The notes below the pieces were generated by a model that saw nothing but the letters and a program-made list of their open reading frames with translations, did no database searches and had not been told where the DNA came from. Shown piece after piece: positions 16,376-24,402 of a stretch of DNA of 36,932 nt. Every line of letters starts with the position of its first letter. The stretch's first letter is position 1. Origin of the DNA: Burkholderia sp. Bp8963. Lineage in GTDB: Bacteria > Pseudomonadota > Gammaproteobacteria > Burkholderiales > Burkholderiaceae. The translations under genes and the position numbers were made by a program. The stretch spans positions 1 through 36,932 of the forward strand of contig NZ_QTQP01000065.1 in assembly GCF_003854275.1 (NCBI RefSeq). The letters are read 5' to 3'.

Positions 16376-19063
16376 TCAGCCCTCTACGTCGATCTTCAGA
16401 ATTTCGGAGGCAAGGGTCTTCACGACATGCGTGTGCCCCAGTTCGTCCGTCACGCCGTGCTGAACGTCGCCGTTCGCCAACGTGATCCGGTAAGGCCGGA
16501 ACGCCGCCGGCTTGCCGCTGTCGCGGTCTTTCAGCACGAAGCCCTCGTCGAATGCCTGTACGCGCGAATCCCGCAACGGCGCGAGATTCGGCGACGCGCC
16601 TGCCGGACCGACGAACGCGTGCGACCCCGACTTCACCTGGAACTGGCCCGGCGTTTCGACCGTGATGTCCGCGCCCTTGAGCGTGATTCGGTTCGGTCCT
16701 TGCTGAAGCACGATGGTGTCCTTCGCCAGCACGTCGATGCGGTCTTCCGTCGACGAGATCTGCACCGACTGATCGGCCAGCACCTCCATCGTCGAGGTGT
16801 GCGACTCGACGGTAACGGGGCCGTGATTCGCGACGATCTTGAAACCGCCCGACGCGCCGTAGAAACTCACCGCCTCGCCTGACGCACCGGCCACCGTGGC
16901 ATCCGCCGCGAAATGCGCGTCGCCTTGCGCCGTCAGGTGAACGTGCTCGGCCGCATAGGCAACCGCACTGTTCGGCGTGGTGAAAACGAGATTCGCCGGC
17001 GATTCGAACACGACTGCCGGCGTCGCGAACCGCTCGACCGGATCGCCGCCGCTGCGCTGCTTGCCCACGGGCTTGGTCGCGTCCTGGCCACTTACCGGCC
17101 CCGTATACTTGCCGTCCTGGGACGGATCGATCGCCTTGAGGAAATCCGCCTGCGCCTGGTTGCCGCCGAGCCCACCGGCCGTTGCACCCGTTGCCGCCGT
17201 ATCGAGGCCTTGTGCAGTCTTCACGGCCTGTGCCAGTTGCCCGGCGCTCTCGACCAGGTCCATTTGCGTGGAGGTCGCATTGGGCCGTGCGGTGCTGGAC
17301 ACCAGCACCCCTTCGCCGGCCCGTGCGACGGCCCAGCCCTGCGTGCTCAACTCGAAGCCTTCGCCCCGATAGGCACCGCGCATCGTCCCTTGCTGGTCGA
17401 TCAGGTAGCCCTGCGCGAGCCGGCTCTCGGCAATCGAATTGCCCAGTTCGTGCCGCAACTGGCCCGCCGCATCGTCCATCACCCAGCGGCTGCCCGGCTG
17501 ACCGTCGAGCGTCTGTGTCTGCATACCGGTCAGCGTGCCGGGATGATTCGCGCCGCTGCCCTCGCCGGCCGCGAATGGCGGCTTCACGCGTCCGCCATAA
17601 ACCTGCCCCAGCACGACGGGCAGGTCGATGTTGCCCGAATCGAACCCGACGACCACCTCGGCGCCGACGCGCGGCGTATACGCATGTCCGAAATTCGGTC
17701 CCGCCGCCTGCTCGGCGACGCGCGCGAGCACGCCGGAGCGGTGATTGCCGGGCGCATGCCCGTCCGGATTCGACCGGCTCGCGGTATCGGTCAGCCCGCC
17801 CGACAGCGGCGCGATGCCGCGCATCCACGGAAACTGGATACGCACCTGATGGTCGCGCGTGCTGCTGACGCGGGTGTTGGGCTCGCCCACCACGATCGCG
17901 GTCTGCACACCGTGCACGACGGGGCGATCGATGTGCGGCGGAACGATCGGCACACCTTCCGGCACCGCGATGAAGCGGTTCCGGTAATGTCCGGCCGCCA
18001 GTTCCCCGCGCTGCAGCAGCGCGCCGATATCCGCGCCGAGATTGTTGACCGCCTCATGCTCGATGGACAGCGGCACGAACGTGTGCGGCTGGTTCAGATA
18101 ACCGGTCAGCGTGTGGACCTTGCCGACTTCCAGCGTACGCGCCGTGCCCGCGCCGTCGTGAACCGTCTTGGGCAGGCGCAGCGCATCGAGGCGCTGCGCC
18201 GCGTAGAGCTGGGCCTGCGCCGTTGTGTCGAAACGTCCGGCGCGCTGCCCGTCATACACTTCGCGAACCGGAAGCATGGGCGCATCCGGATCGGCCTCGG
18301 CCTGCGCCTGGCCGGCCAGTGCCTGCACTTCGCTTGCCTTCCAGCTCGTTGCGACGACCTGGTCGGGCACCCACTGGTGGCGCTGCGTAAATTGCGTGAT
18401 CACGCCGTCAGGATCGCCGACGTCCTGGATGTGGAAGGCAATCGAGGCGCCCTTCTTCTGTGCGGCGCGACGGTCCGCGATGACGACCGTGTGATTGCCC
18501 GACGGTTTGGATCCGCCCGCGTCCTGCGCGTGCTCGATGTGGAATGACAGGCCGGCCTCGGACAGCAGCCGCAGCACGAACGCATGGTCGGTCTCGCGAT
18601 ACTGGCCGCGCAACGCATAGGTACGCTGCGCTTCGCTGGTTTCGTAGCGCCAGTGCGCCTCCGGATAATCACCGAATACGCGGTCGCAGATGCCCGCCGT
18701 GTCGAGCTCCGTGAAATACAGGCAATTGCGGCGCAGATGCAGGAACGCGAGCCACGATTCCAGCGTGAGCCGGTAACGCGTGATTTCGCCGTCGGTGTCC
18801 GCATAGGCCGCATGCGTGACGTAGCCGTTCCAGCAACGCTCGCCCGCCCCCGTCGCCAGACGCAATCGCGCGGCGCTGCCGATCAGCGAACCCAGATCGA
18901 GAAACGGCTCGCTCGACAGCACGTCGATCTCGAAGCGGAACGATTCGTTCATCGCCTCGCGGCCATGGAAACGCTCGACCGCGAATGCGCCGGTCATGAC
19001 CGTATCGATCTGGATGTGGCGAGTGGCTTGCGAATAGCCCCTCAATGCCGCGACAACGTCCAT
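16376..19063 (-). CDS. vgrG: VgrG spike protein with C-terminal transthyretin-like domain (second in order)
   Basis: The 895-residue protein has an ATG with AGAGGG six bases upstream. The gp27-like region covers about 1-380. The gp5-like OB domain covers about 400-490, including the very typical VRIQFPWMRG and YTPRVGAEVVVGFDSGNIDLPVVLGQVYGG-type segments. The DUF2345 needle lies at about 690-825. The last 58 residues (838-895) form a separate small beta domain with the pattern F-x-L-x-D-x2-SG-x-P then PYRI, NG, G-x-TD, G-x-T. A similar pattern ends the other upstream VgrG. This resembles the transthyretin-like extension that binds Tle effectors in enteroaggregative E. coli VgrG1. The gene follows the 266-residue gene by 94 bases and immediately precedes the 408-residue gene. 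Confidence 0.95.
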   Translation of the reverse strand: MDVVAALRGYSQATRHIQIDTVMTGAFAVERFHGREAMNESFRFEIDVLSSEPFLDLGSLIGSAARLRLATGAGERCWNGYVTHAAYADTDGEITRYRLTLESWLAFLHLRRNCLYFTELDTAGICDRVFGDYPEAHWRYETSEAQRTYALRGQYRETDHAFVLRLLSEAGLSFHIEHAQDAGGSKPSGNHTVVIADRRAAQKKGASIAFHIQDVGDPDGVITQFTQRHQWVPDQVVATSWKASEVQALAGQAQAEADPDAPMLPVREVYDGQRAGRFDTTAQAQLYAAQRLDALRLPKTVHDGAGTARTLEVGKVHTLTGYLNQPHTFVPLSIEHEAVNNLGADIGALLQRGELAAGHYRNRFIAVPEGVPIVPPHIDRPVVHGVQTAIVVGEPNTRVSSTRDHQVRIQFPWMRGIAPLSGGLTDTASRSNPDGHAPGNHRSGVLARVAEQAAGPNFGHAYTPRVGAEVVVGFDSGNIDLPVVLGQVYGGRVKPPFAAGEGSGANHPGTLTGMQTQTLDGQPGSRWVMDDAAGQLRHELGNSIAESRLAQGYLIDQQGTMRGAYRGEGFELSTQGWAVARAGEGVLVSSTARPNATSTQMDLVESAGQLAQAVKTAQGLDTAATGATAGGLGGNQAQADFLKAIDPSQDGKYTGPVSGQDATKPVGKQRSGGDPVERFATPAVVFESPANLVFTTPNSAVAYAAEHVHLTAQGDAHFAADATVAGASGEAVSFYGASGGFKIVANHGPVTVESHTSTMEVLADQSVQISSTEDRIDVLAKDTIVLQQGPNRITLKGADITVETPGQFQVKSGSHAFVGPAGASPNLAPLRDSRVQAFDEGFVLKDRDSGKPAAFRPYRITLANGDVQHGVTDELGHTHVVKTLASEILKIDVEG

Positions 19064-19157
19064 TTCAGCCCTCTGCCCTCATGCGGATTCCGCTTGTTCA
19101 AGTCATTCGCCCGTGCCGGTTGCGTGCCGGGCGTCAAATCGTATTCCCGACACGCGC

Positions 19158-19958
19158 CTACTGATTGCCGAGCGTCTTTTTCCTGGCCACGCGCGCGTTG
19201 GCCTCGTCGACCAGTTCCTGAATGGATTCGTAGGCGGGATTCCTGATTTTCAGTTTCTCCTGCTTCCCCTTTCCTCGCAGGAACATCCATTCCGGCCAGG
19301 TGCGAACGTGATCGACCGAGCCGACGACGAATTCCGCACACGGTGGAATGTTCAATTCTTTCGCGGTCTTTTCGCCGGACTGATAGGCGACGAAATCCGG
19401 GTTGAACACGCGGTCCCGACAGGAGTCGTGCCACATGATCATCTTCTCGTGCTTCTCGGCCTCCGGAAAATCATCGAATATGAAGCCGTCCGCGGGCGAA
19501 AGCGGGAACTTGCGCAGGTTGCCCTGCACGTCGCGAATCCCCACCACCCAGTGCGCGTTGTCGTCCTTGTCGTACTCCTGCCACGGGTTGATGGCCTCCT
19601 TCATCGGCCGCCGGCGCCCGTCCTTGTCCACCAGCATGAACACGATACTGCTGCCCGGATAGCTGCCGCCCCGATCGAACGTCCGATGCCCTTTGATCCT
19701 GATGACGCCGTTCTCGGGCACGCTGACTTCAAAGCCATCCTTCGCGCTAACCAGATCGACCCCGTCCTTCTGGTCGAACAGCGCGACCACGGGACCAAAG
19801 TAATCCGACGGAATCAGAAAAATGAGCGGCATGCGAGAACCTCTTCCATATCCAGACCAGGCCGCGACAACCGCGACCACGACACACAAAGCCAACAACA
19901 CATGGCGCTTGCGCAAGAAGCGCCCCGGTTTGCTCGAAGACACTATTTTTTCTTCCAT
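19158..19958 (-). CDS. Membrane-anchored protein (266 aa), candidate immunity protein, DUF6843-like
   Basis: One N-terminal membrane segment (about residues 17-36) follows a short basic stretch, so the rest should lie in the periplasm. The segment FLIPSDYFGPVVALFDQKDG just after the anchor recalls DUF6843-type domains ('IP-x-x-Y-x-G-x-V'), by memory of the pattern only. The remainder is mixed alpha/beta with two cysteines and a basic C-terminus. Its start overlaps the end of the 416-residue gene by 16 bases, a coupling common for effector and immunity pairs. A periplasm-facing anchored protein would protect against a periplasm-acting effector. This is inferred from order and topology. Confidence 0.7.
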   Translation of the reverse strand: MEEKIVSSSKPGRFLRKRHVLLALCVVVAVVAAWSGYGRGSRMPLIFLIPSDYFGPVVALFDQKDGVDLVSAKDGFEVSVPENGVIRIKGHRTFDRGGSYPGSSIVFMLVDKDGRRRPMKEAINPWQEYDKDDNAHWVVGIRDVQGNLRKFPLSPADGFIFDDFPEAEKHEKMIMWHDSCRDRVFNPDFVAYQSGEKTAKELNIPPCAEFVVGSVDHVRTWPEWMFLRGKGKQEKLKIRNPAYESIQELVDEANARVARKKTLGNQ

Positions 19959-21193
19959 AAAGACGCATCCAGATCTTCGCTGTCCTTCGAGCGTCCGTCG
20001 TTGGGATCACGATGCAGGTGATAGTCGTTCCATGCCGAACGCGTCAGCGCGCGCGTCACGGGCGGTTTTTTCACGCTGTCTCGCAGGCGTTGCCAGACCT
20101 GGCCGACATCCTCGTAGGCGGAGATATGGATCGGCACCTCGAAGCCGCCGCTGACGCCGTCGCCGATCTTGGCGATCGGATCCGCCGGCCACGCCACCAG
20201 GTCCATCCCGGGCAGGATGATCGGCGGCGGCGCGTCCCCCATCGGGTATGCGCTGGCGTCGCTCATGCGCACGGTCTCCGATCCGGCCGGGGTCTTGATG
20301 TCCGCCTTCGCGGGATAGTCTTCGCGGCGATCGGGCGTGCCGCCGAGCGCTTGCGCAAACAGCCACATCTTCGAGCCGAAATTGCCGTCCGCCGTCAACT
20401 CCACCCGCATCACATGGGCGAACATGATCCGGTGGTTGTCGCCGAACAGGTGCGTCGCCGGCGTGCCGATACGGACATGCGTGCCGAGGAACAGCTTGTT
20501 GCCGGCCGGATCCTCGATGAAGGCTTCGCAATTCGGAAATCCGTCCCCGTCGATCAGGACGACGATATCCATCCACTTGCGCACCCGTTCGATCATGATC
20601 CGCACGCGGCCGTGTACATCCAGCGACGGAACGACCGTATGCCCCGTTTCCCGCTGCGAATAGCGGGACCCTCTGAACGCAAAATTCTTCCCGTCGTACA
20701 TGAAGGTCATTTCGGCAACCTGCTCGCCGTCGTGCTGCCGGGAAAACTCGCTCGCGATCGCGTTGCCTTCCGGTCGAAACGCGTCGTCCGTGTACGGCTC
20801 CGGGCCATCCGAAAACAGCGTCGGTCCGGACGACGTGTTCGACGCGGTAAACGCCGAATTCGCGAGATTCTTCCTGAAATCGTCGAACGAGCCCCGCGAG
20901 AAATCCGGGCTGAAGACATGCCACACCCGTGAAGTCACGCCGCCTGTCTTGCGCTTCGGATAGGTCGTGTGAAAACTCTCCTCCAGCGAGAAGCCCCGGT
21001 TGTCGCCGTGAAACCGAAAGCCCAGCGGCTCGAACTTCTTGTTCGGATGGAACGAGCGGACGTTGATGTCGTACGGCACCAGCTTGACCAGTTCGACAGG
21101 CGCCGGACGTCCGTCCTGCTTCTCCCTGGGTGTGCTGTCCTTCTCCGCCAGCACCTTGGGGCGGGACTTCGCCGCGACGGCATCACCAGCCAT
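19943..21193 (-). CDS. Unrecognised protein encoded in overlap with vgrG (416 aa), candidate type VI effector
   Basis: The ATG at 21193 overlaps the vgrG end by 11 bases and has GAGGA eight bases upstream. The longer frame to 21274 would lie deeper inside vgrG. The protein has no signal peptide or membrane segment. Residues 45-100 contain FRFHGDNRGFS and TSRVWHVFSPD, a pattern ('GDNRGFS ... SRV') seen in DUF3238-like secreted proteins. A central beta-rich stretch includes VLIDGDGFPNCEAFIEDPAGN, LGTHVRIGTPATHLFGDNHR and MRVELTADG. The C-terminus ends in an SAWNDYHLHRDPNDG segment rich in charged residues. No catalytic motif is certain. It is directly downstream of a VgrG carrying a transthyretin-like tail and upstream of an anchored protein, so it is a good effector candidate of unknown activity. 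Confidence 0.75.
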   Translation of the reverse strand: MAGDAVAAKSRPKVLAEKDSTPREKQDGRPAPVELVKLVPYDINVRSFHPNKKFEPLGFRFHGDNRGFSLEESFHTTYPKRKTGGVTSRVWHVFSPDFSRGSFDDFRKNLANSAFTASNTSSGPTLFSDGPEPYTDDAFRPEGNAIASEFSRQHDGEQVAEMTFMYDGKNFAFRGSRYSQRETGHTVVPSLDVHGRVRIMIERVRKWMDIVVLIDGDGFPNCEAFIEDPAGNKLFLGTHVRIGTPATHLFGDNHRIMFAHVMRVELTADGNFGSKMWLFAQALGGTPDRREDYPAKADIKTPAGSETVRMSDASAYPMGDAPPPIILPGMDLVAWPADPIAKIGDGVSGGFEVPIHISAYEDVGQVWQRLRDSVKKPPVTRALTRSAWNDYHLHRDPNDGRSKDSEDLDASLWKKK

Positions 21194-24125
21194 GATCGAT
21201 ATCCTCGTTGCCCGCATATTCGACGCGCACCGGCTTCGACGCTGCATGCGTCGAGAACGTGGCCGTGCGCCCATCGGCCGTGCGGCTCGCGCCCTCCAGT
21301 GTTTCGCCCCCGTTGCCGACCATTCGATACGGCAGGTTCTTCAGCTGCTCGCCGGTCGCGGCGTCGTGCAGATGAAAATACTCGTTGTACTGTCCGAGAT
21401 CGCCCCACTTTCCCTGCTCGCGGGGGAAATCCGTCGGCCCGGAAAACTGATGCAGCCCGGCGTGGACGACGAGCTTGCCCGGACACCCGAACGTGACGTT
21501 GCCGCCTTCGATCGTGATGTGCGCGCCGCCGCTGACGGCCAGATTGACGGTCGTCTTGCCGGTCAGCTCGACATTCGCGTTGGCCGACGCCACTTTCAGC
21601 TCGCCTTTCGCGCGCATCCCCAGCGTGTCGTGCTGCGCCTGCAGATCGAGATTGTCCTTGCCCGAAATCAGGTTGAGACCGACGCCGCTGGCGTCGCGCG
21701 CGCCGGCCAGCCAGCCGATTCCCTGCCCGCTGTGGATACGCAGCGCCTGATTGACCGCGATGTTCGTATCGGCGCCGCTGCCAAGCGTCAGCGTTTCGCC
21801 CGTCGCCCATTGCAGCGCCTGCCCCGCCAGCATGCCCAGGCCACCCTGCGCCGCAACGCCCAGCACCGCATCACCCGTATGCGGAATCGGCTGGCCGCTC
21901 GACCGGCTTTCCGCATCCTGCAGTGCCTGGGCGAAGCCTTCCTGGCTCACCGTCGTCTTCAGGCTCTGCTCCAGCGCCTTGAGTGGCGCCATACCGCTGT
22001 CGAGCCGGGATTGCCCGGCCTGCCGCATGCCGCGCTGCGCCGCCAGCGGCAGCGTGCCGTGCCCGGCGGCAGCCTGATCGAGGGATCCGGCCAGCACGGT
22101 CTGCTGCGAAAACAGCGCCTGCAGCGCCGATGCCTCGCCGGCGGGCTGTCCAGGCCGCAGCACATAGCTCGTGATCAGCGCACCGCGCGTCGCCCGCAAT
22201 GCACCATACGCGTCCGTGCGCAGCTCGAAGCCTTGCCCGCGGAAACTGCCGAGATAGTTGTCGGACTGATACCGCAGATGGCCGAGGTTGAGCTGCGTCG
22301 CCGCATGCGTGGTGCTCATCTGCAAGCGCCCCATGCCATCGCTGTCATCGGCGGCAAGCTGGTTGGCGCCCTGCCCGTCGAAGCCCTGGCTCTTGAAGCC
22401 CGATAGCGCGCCGGCGTGCGCATGCCGGTCCGCCCCGCCACCGGCGCCGTGCCACATCGGGCTGTTGCCGCCCACCGGGTTGCCCTGCGCGCTGGCCGCA
22501 AGGTCGGTCGCCTGCGCATAGACCGCCGCGTCGGCCGGCCGTCCGGCCGCACCGCCGGGTGTCGGCGCATCGCCGCCCTCGCCTTGTCCGTTGAACAGGC
22601 CACCGAGCACGATCGGCCGGTGAATCAGCCCATGATGGAACTGCACGAGCACTTCCTGGCCGATCCGCTGGATCTGCTGCAATCCATGACCGTCGCTGGC
22701 GAGACGCTGCATCACGCGCGTCGGATACGTGCCCTTGTCGGCGTCGGCCTGCCAATGAAAACGCAAGCGCACACGCCCCTGGCCGTCCATATGAACCGGA
22801 CCGCTCGCGCCCGGCTGCGCTTCTCCCTGCGCGTCGACGACGATCGCGGTTTGCGCGCCGATAGCCGTCGGCGCAGCATTCCATCGCTGGCCGGTACCGT
22901 CTTCCAGCGTCGGACGCCAGAGCTGGTCGCGCGGAACGGCCTCGAAGCGATTCACATAGCCGCCAGCCTCCGCCTGCTTCAGCGCACGTGGATCCACTCC
23001 CGCGAGCCGCAACGGGCCCAGTCGACGCTCGAGCGCCTCCATCACCGTCTCGGGCAGGTTGTTGACACCGATATGCGCGATACCGGTCAACACGAATGCA
23101 TCGGGGGCCGCCTCACCGCCGTGCGGCCGCAGACGCCATGCCGATTCGGCGACGCGCATCATCCGGCCGCAGCGGGCCGTGCGAACCGTGCTGTAGCCGA
23201 TCCAGAAGCGCGCCTGCGAGATGATCGCATCCGCCTGCCGCCGGGCCGCATCGTCTGCCTGCCGGGAGGTGTCGAACGCTTCGGGACCCACGTCGTCGTA
23301 AAGCTCGCGCGCGCCGCCGGCATCGACGAGGCTCGCAGCCCCCGTGGTCGACTGATTGCCCCGGTAGTCGCTGCTGAGCAGGGTCACCCTGTCCGCAACC
23401 AGCGACAGCGACTGCCCCATGCCGAGAATCGCGTCGTCCGGCTCGACCGTCGCACGGCTCGCGCGTTGCGGCACGCCGCCGACACGCGCCGACGTGTCGT
23501 CTTCCGACAGTTGCGCGCTGTCGTCGAAAATCAGCATCGTGTGGCCGGAAGGCGCTTCGCCGTCCTCGACGAAACAAAATCCCAGTCCTGCCTCGGTCAG
23601 AACATGCCGGATGAAATCAAGGTGGCTGTGCGTACGGTACTGAACAACGTAATCGCGCGTGCCAAACCATTCGATACGCTGATCCGCGTCCGCCGTGAAA
23701 CGCCAGCGGGCAATGTCGCGATAATCGCCGAACACCCGATCGATAATGTCGGCCACTGACTGATTGACGAAAGTACGCTCGTCGCGACCATGCGCGAGCG
23801 CCGCGAGCCAGGGCACCAGCTGCAGGCGGTAGCGGGCCAGCCCGGCGTCGTAGTCGATGCACTCGGCCTCAGCGACAAGGCCGCTGCGCGTCGCGCAGCC
23901 GCCATCCGTCAACGCGGTGCGCAACGTGACGCGCTGCCCCAGCATCGATTCGAGATCCAGCGCCGGATCGGTCGCCAGCGCGTAGATGTCCCATTGGTAA
24001 TTCTCGGAAAGCGCTTCCCGTCCGACCCAACGCTCGACCTGAAGTGCTGCAATTGCCCCCGGACCTTCGAGTGAATAAAGACGGTTCGCGCTGAATAGCG
24101 CCGTTAATGATGCAGATATGTCCAT
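21183..24125 (-). CDS. vgrG: VgrG spike protein with C-terminal transthyretin-like domain (first in order)
   Basis: The 980-residue protein starts at an ATG with TGAGG about seven bases upstream. The gp27-like base spans about 20-430. The gp5-like domain, about 450-560, includes RVRLRFHW and QRIGQEVLVQFHHGLIHRPIVLGGLFNGQG-like segments. A helical, alanine- and glutamine-rich insert of about 100 residues (roughly 680-780) separates it from the DUF2345 needle (about 790-905). Residues 913-980 form a terminal beta domain like that of the second VgrG: Y-N-E-Y-F-x-L-x-D, TG, PYRM, NGG, G-R-T. It is the first gene of the island on the minus strand and the likely lead cistron of the transcript starting in the AT-rich region upstream. 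Confidence 0.95.
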   Translation of the reverse strand: MDISASLTALFSANRLYSLEGPGAIAALQVERWVGREALSENYQWDIYALATDPALDLESMLGQRVTLRTALTDGGCATRSGLVAEAECIDYDAGLARYRLQLVPWLAALAHGRDERTFVNQSVADIIDRVFGDYRDIARWRFTADADQRIEWFGTRDYVVQYRTHSHLDFIRHVLTEAGLGFCFVEDGEAPSGHTMLIFDDSAQLSEDDTSARVGGVPQRASRATVEPDDAILGMGQSLSLVADRVTLLSSDYRGNQSTTGAASLVDAGGARELYDDVGPEAFDTSRQADDAARRQADAIISQARFWIGYSTVRTARCGRMMRVAESAWRLRPHGGEAAPDAFVLTGIAHIGVNNLPETVMEALERRLGPLRLAGVDPRALKQAEAGGYVNRFEAVPRDQLWRPTLEDGTGQRWNAAPTAIGAQTAIVVDAQGEAQPGASGPVHMDGQGRVRLRFHWQADADKGTYPTRVMQRLASDGHGLQQIQRIGQEVLVQFHHGLIHRPIVLGGLFNGQGEGGDAPTPGGAAGRPADAAVYAQATDLAASAQGNPVGGNSPMWHGAGGGADRHAHAGALSGFKSQGFDGQGANQLAADDSDGMGRLQMSTTHAATQLNLGHLRYQSDNYLGSFRGQGFELRTDAYGALRATRGALITSYVLRPGQPAGEASALQALFSQQTVLAGSLDQAAAGHGTLPLAAQRGMRQAGQSRLDSGMAPLKALEQSLKTTVSQEGFAQALQDAESRSSGQPIPHTGDAVLGVAAQGGLGMLAGQALQWATGETLTLGSGADTNIAVNQALRIHSGQGIGWLAGARDASGVGLNLISGKDNLDLQAQHDTLGMRAKGELKVASANANVELTGKTTVNLAVSGGAHITIEGGNVTFGCPGKLVVHAGLHQFSGPTDFPREQGKWGDLGQYNEYFHLHDAATGEQLKNLPYRMVGNGGETLEGASRTADGRTATFSTHAASKPVRVEYAGNEDIDHGW

Positions 24126-24402
24126 GCGGACCTCACCACTTTATCTGTAACACGTTTTGTTTGCCTGCGATATTACAACAAGGACGGGATTAATTAGATT
24201 AAATTGAAGCATTCGAAACCAAGGCCGGTAAATTTTTACTTTCCGAATTCAATTCAATGCCGATTCGGTACTAATACAGGTATTTTTTACCGCAATGCTC
24301 GTGGCATTCGGTCACGAATATCCTGGGGCCGTCCGGTTCATTTATCATTCGGGCCGGCGGAAGCGTTCCGACATGACACGCTGGCTTAAACGGGGGGGAT
24401 GA
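24126..24402. promoter_or_regulatory. AT-rich divergent intergenic region controlling the type VI island
   Basis: These 277 bases lie between the divergent vgrG and ketosynthase-like genes and are far richer in A and T than the rest of the window, especially 24171-24300. Two similar small palindromes occur: GTAAA/TTTAC (within 24228-24241) and GGTA/TACC around a T-run (about 24279-24291). AT-rich islands of this kind in GC-rich genomes often bind H-NS-type silencers and carry the promoters of type VI genes. No sigma-54 GG-N10-GC element was recognised with confidence. Confidence 0.45.
24170..24175 (-). promoter_or_regulatory. Possible -10 box for the vgrG operon
   Basis: TAATAT on the minus strand matches the sigma-70 -10 consensus at five of six positions and would give a leader of about 38 bases before the ATG at 24125. 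No good -35 box lies 16-18 bases upstream, so an activator would be needed if this is used. Confidence 0.28.

Noticed and set aside
16913..18547. Plus-strand open frame of 544 codons opposite vgrG
   Set aside because: Shadow frame; the VgrG domains on the minus strand are unmistakable.
19108..19133. Short CGCCCG/CGGGCG inverted repeat upstream of the second vgrG
   Set aside because: Only six paired bases with a long loop and no T-run; such repeats are frequent in GC-rich DNA.
24204..24389. Small plus-strand open frame in the AT-rich intergenic region
   Set aside because: No ribosome site, no family resemblance, and it lies in the probable promoter region.
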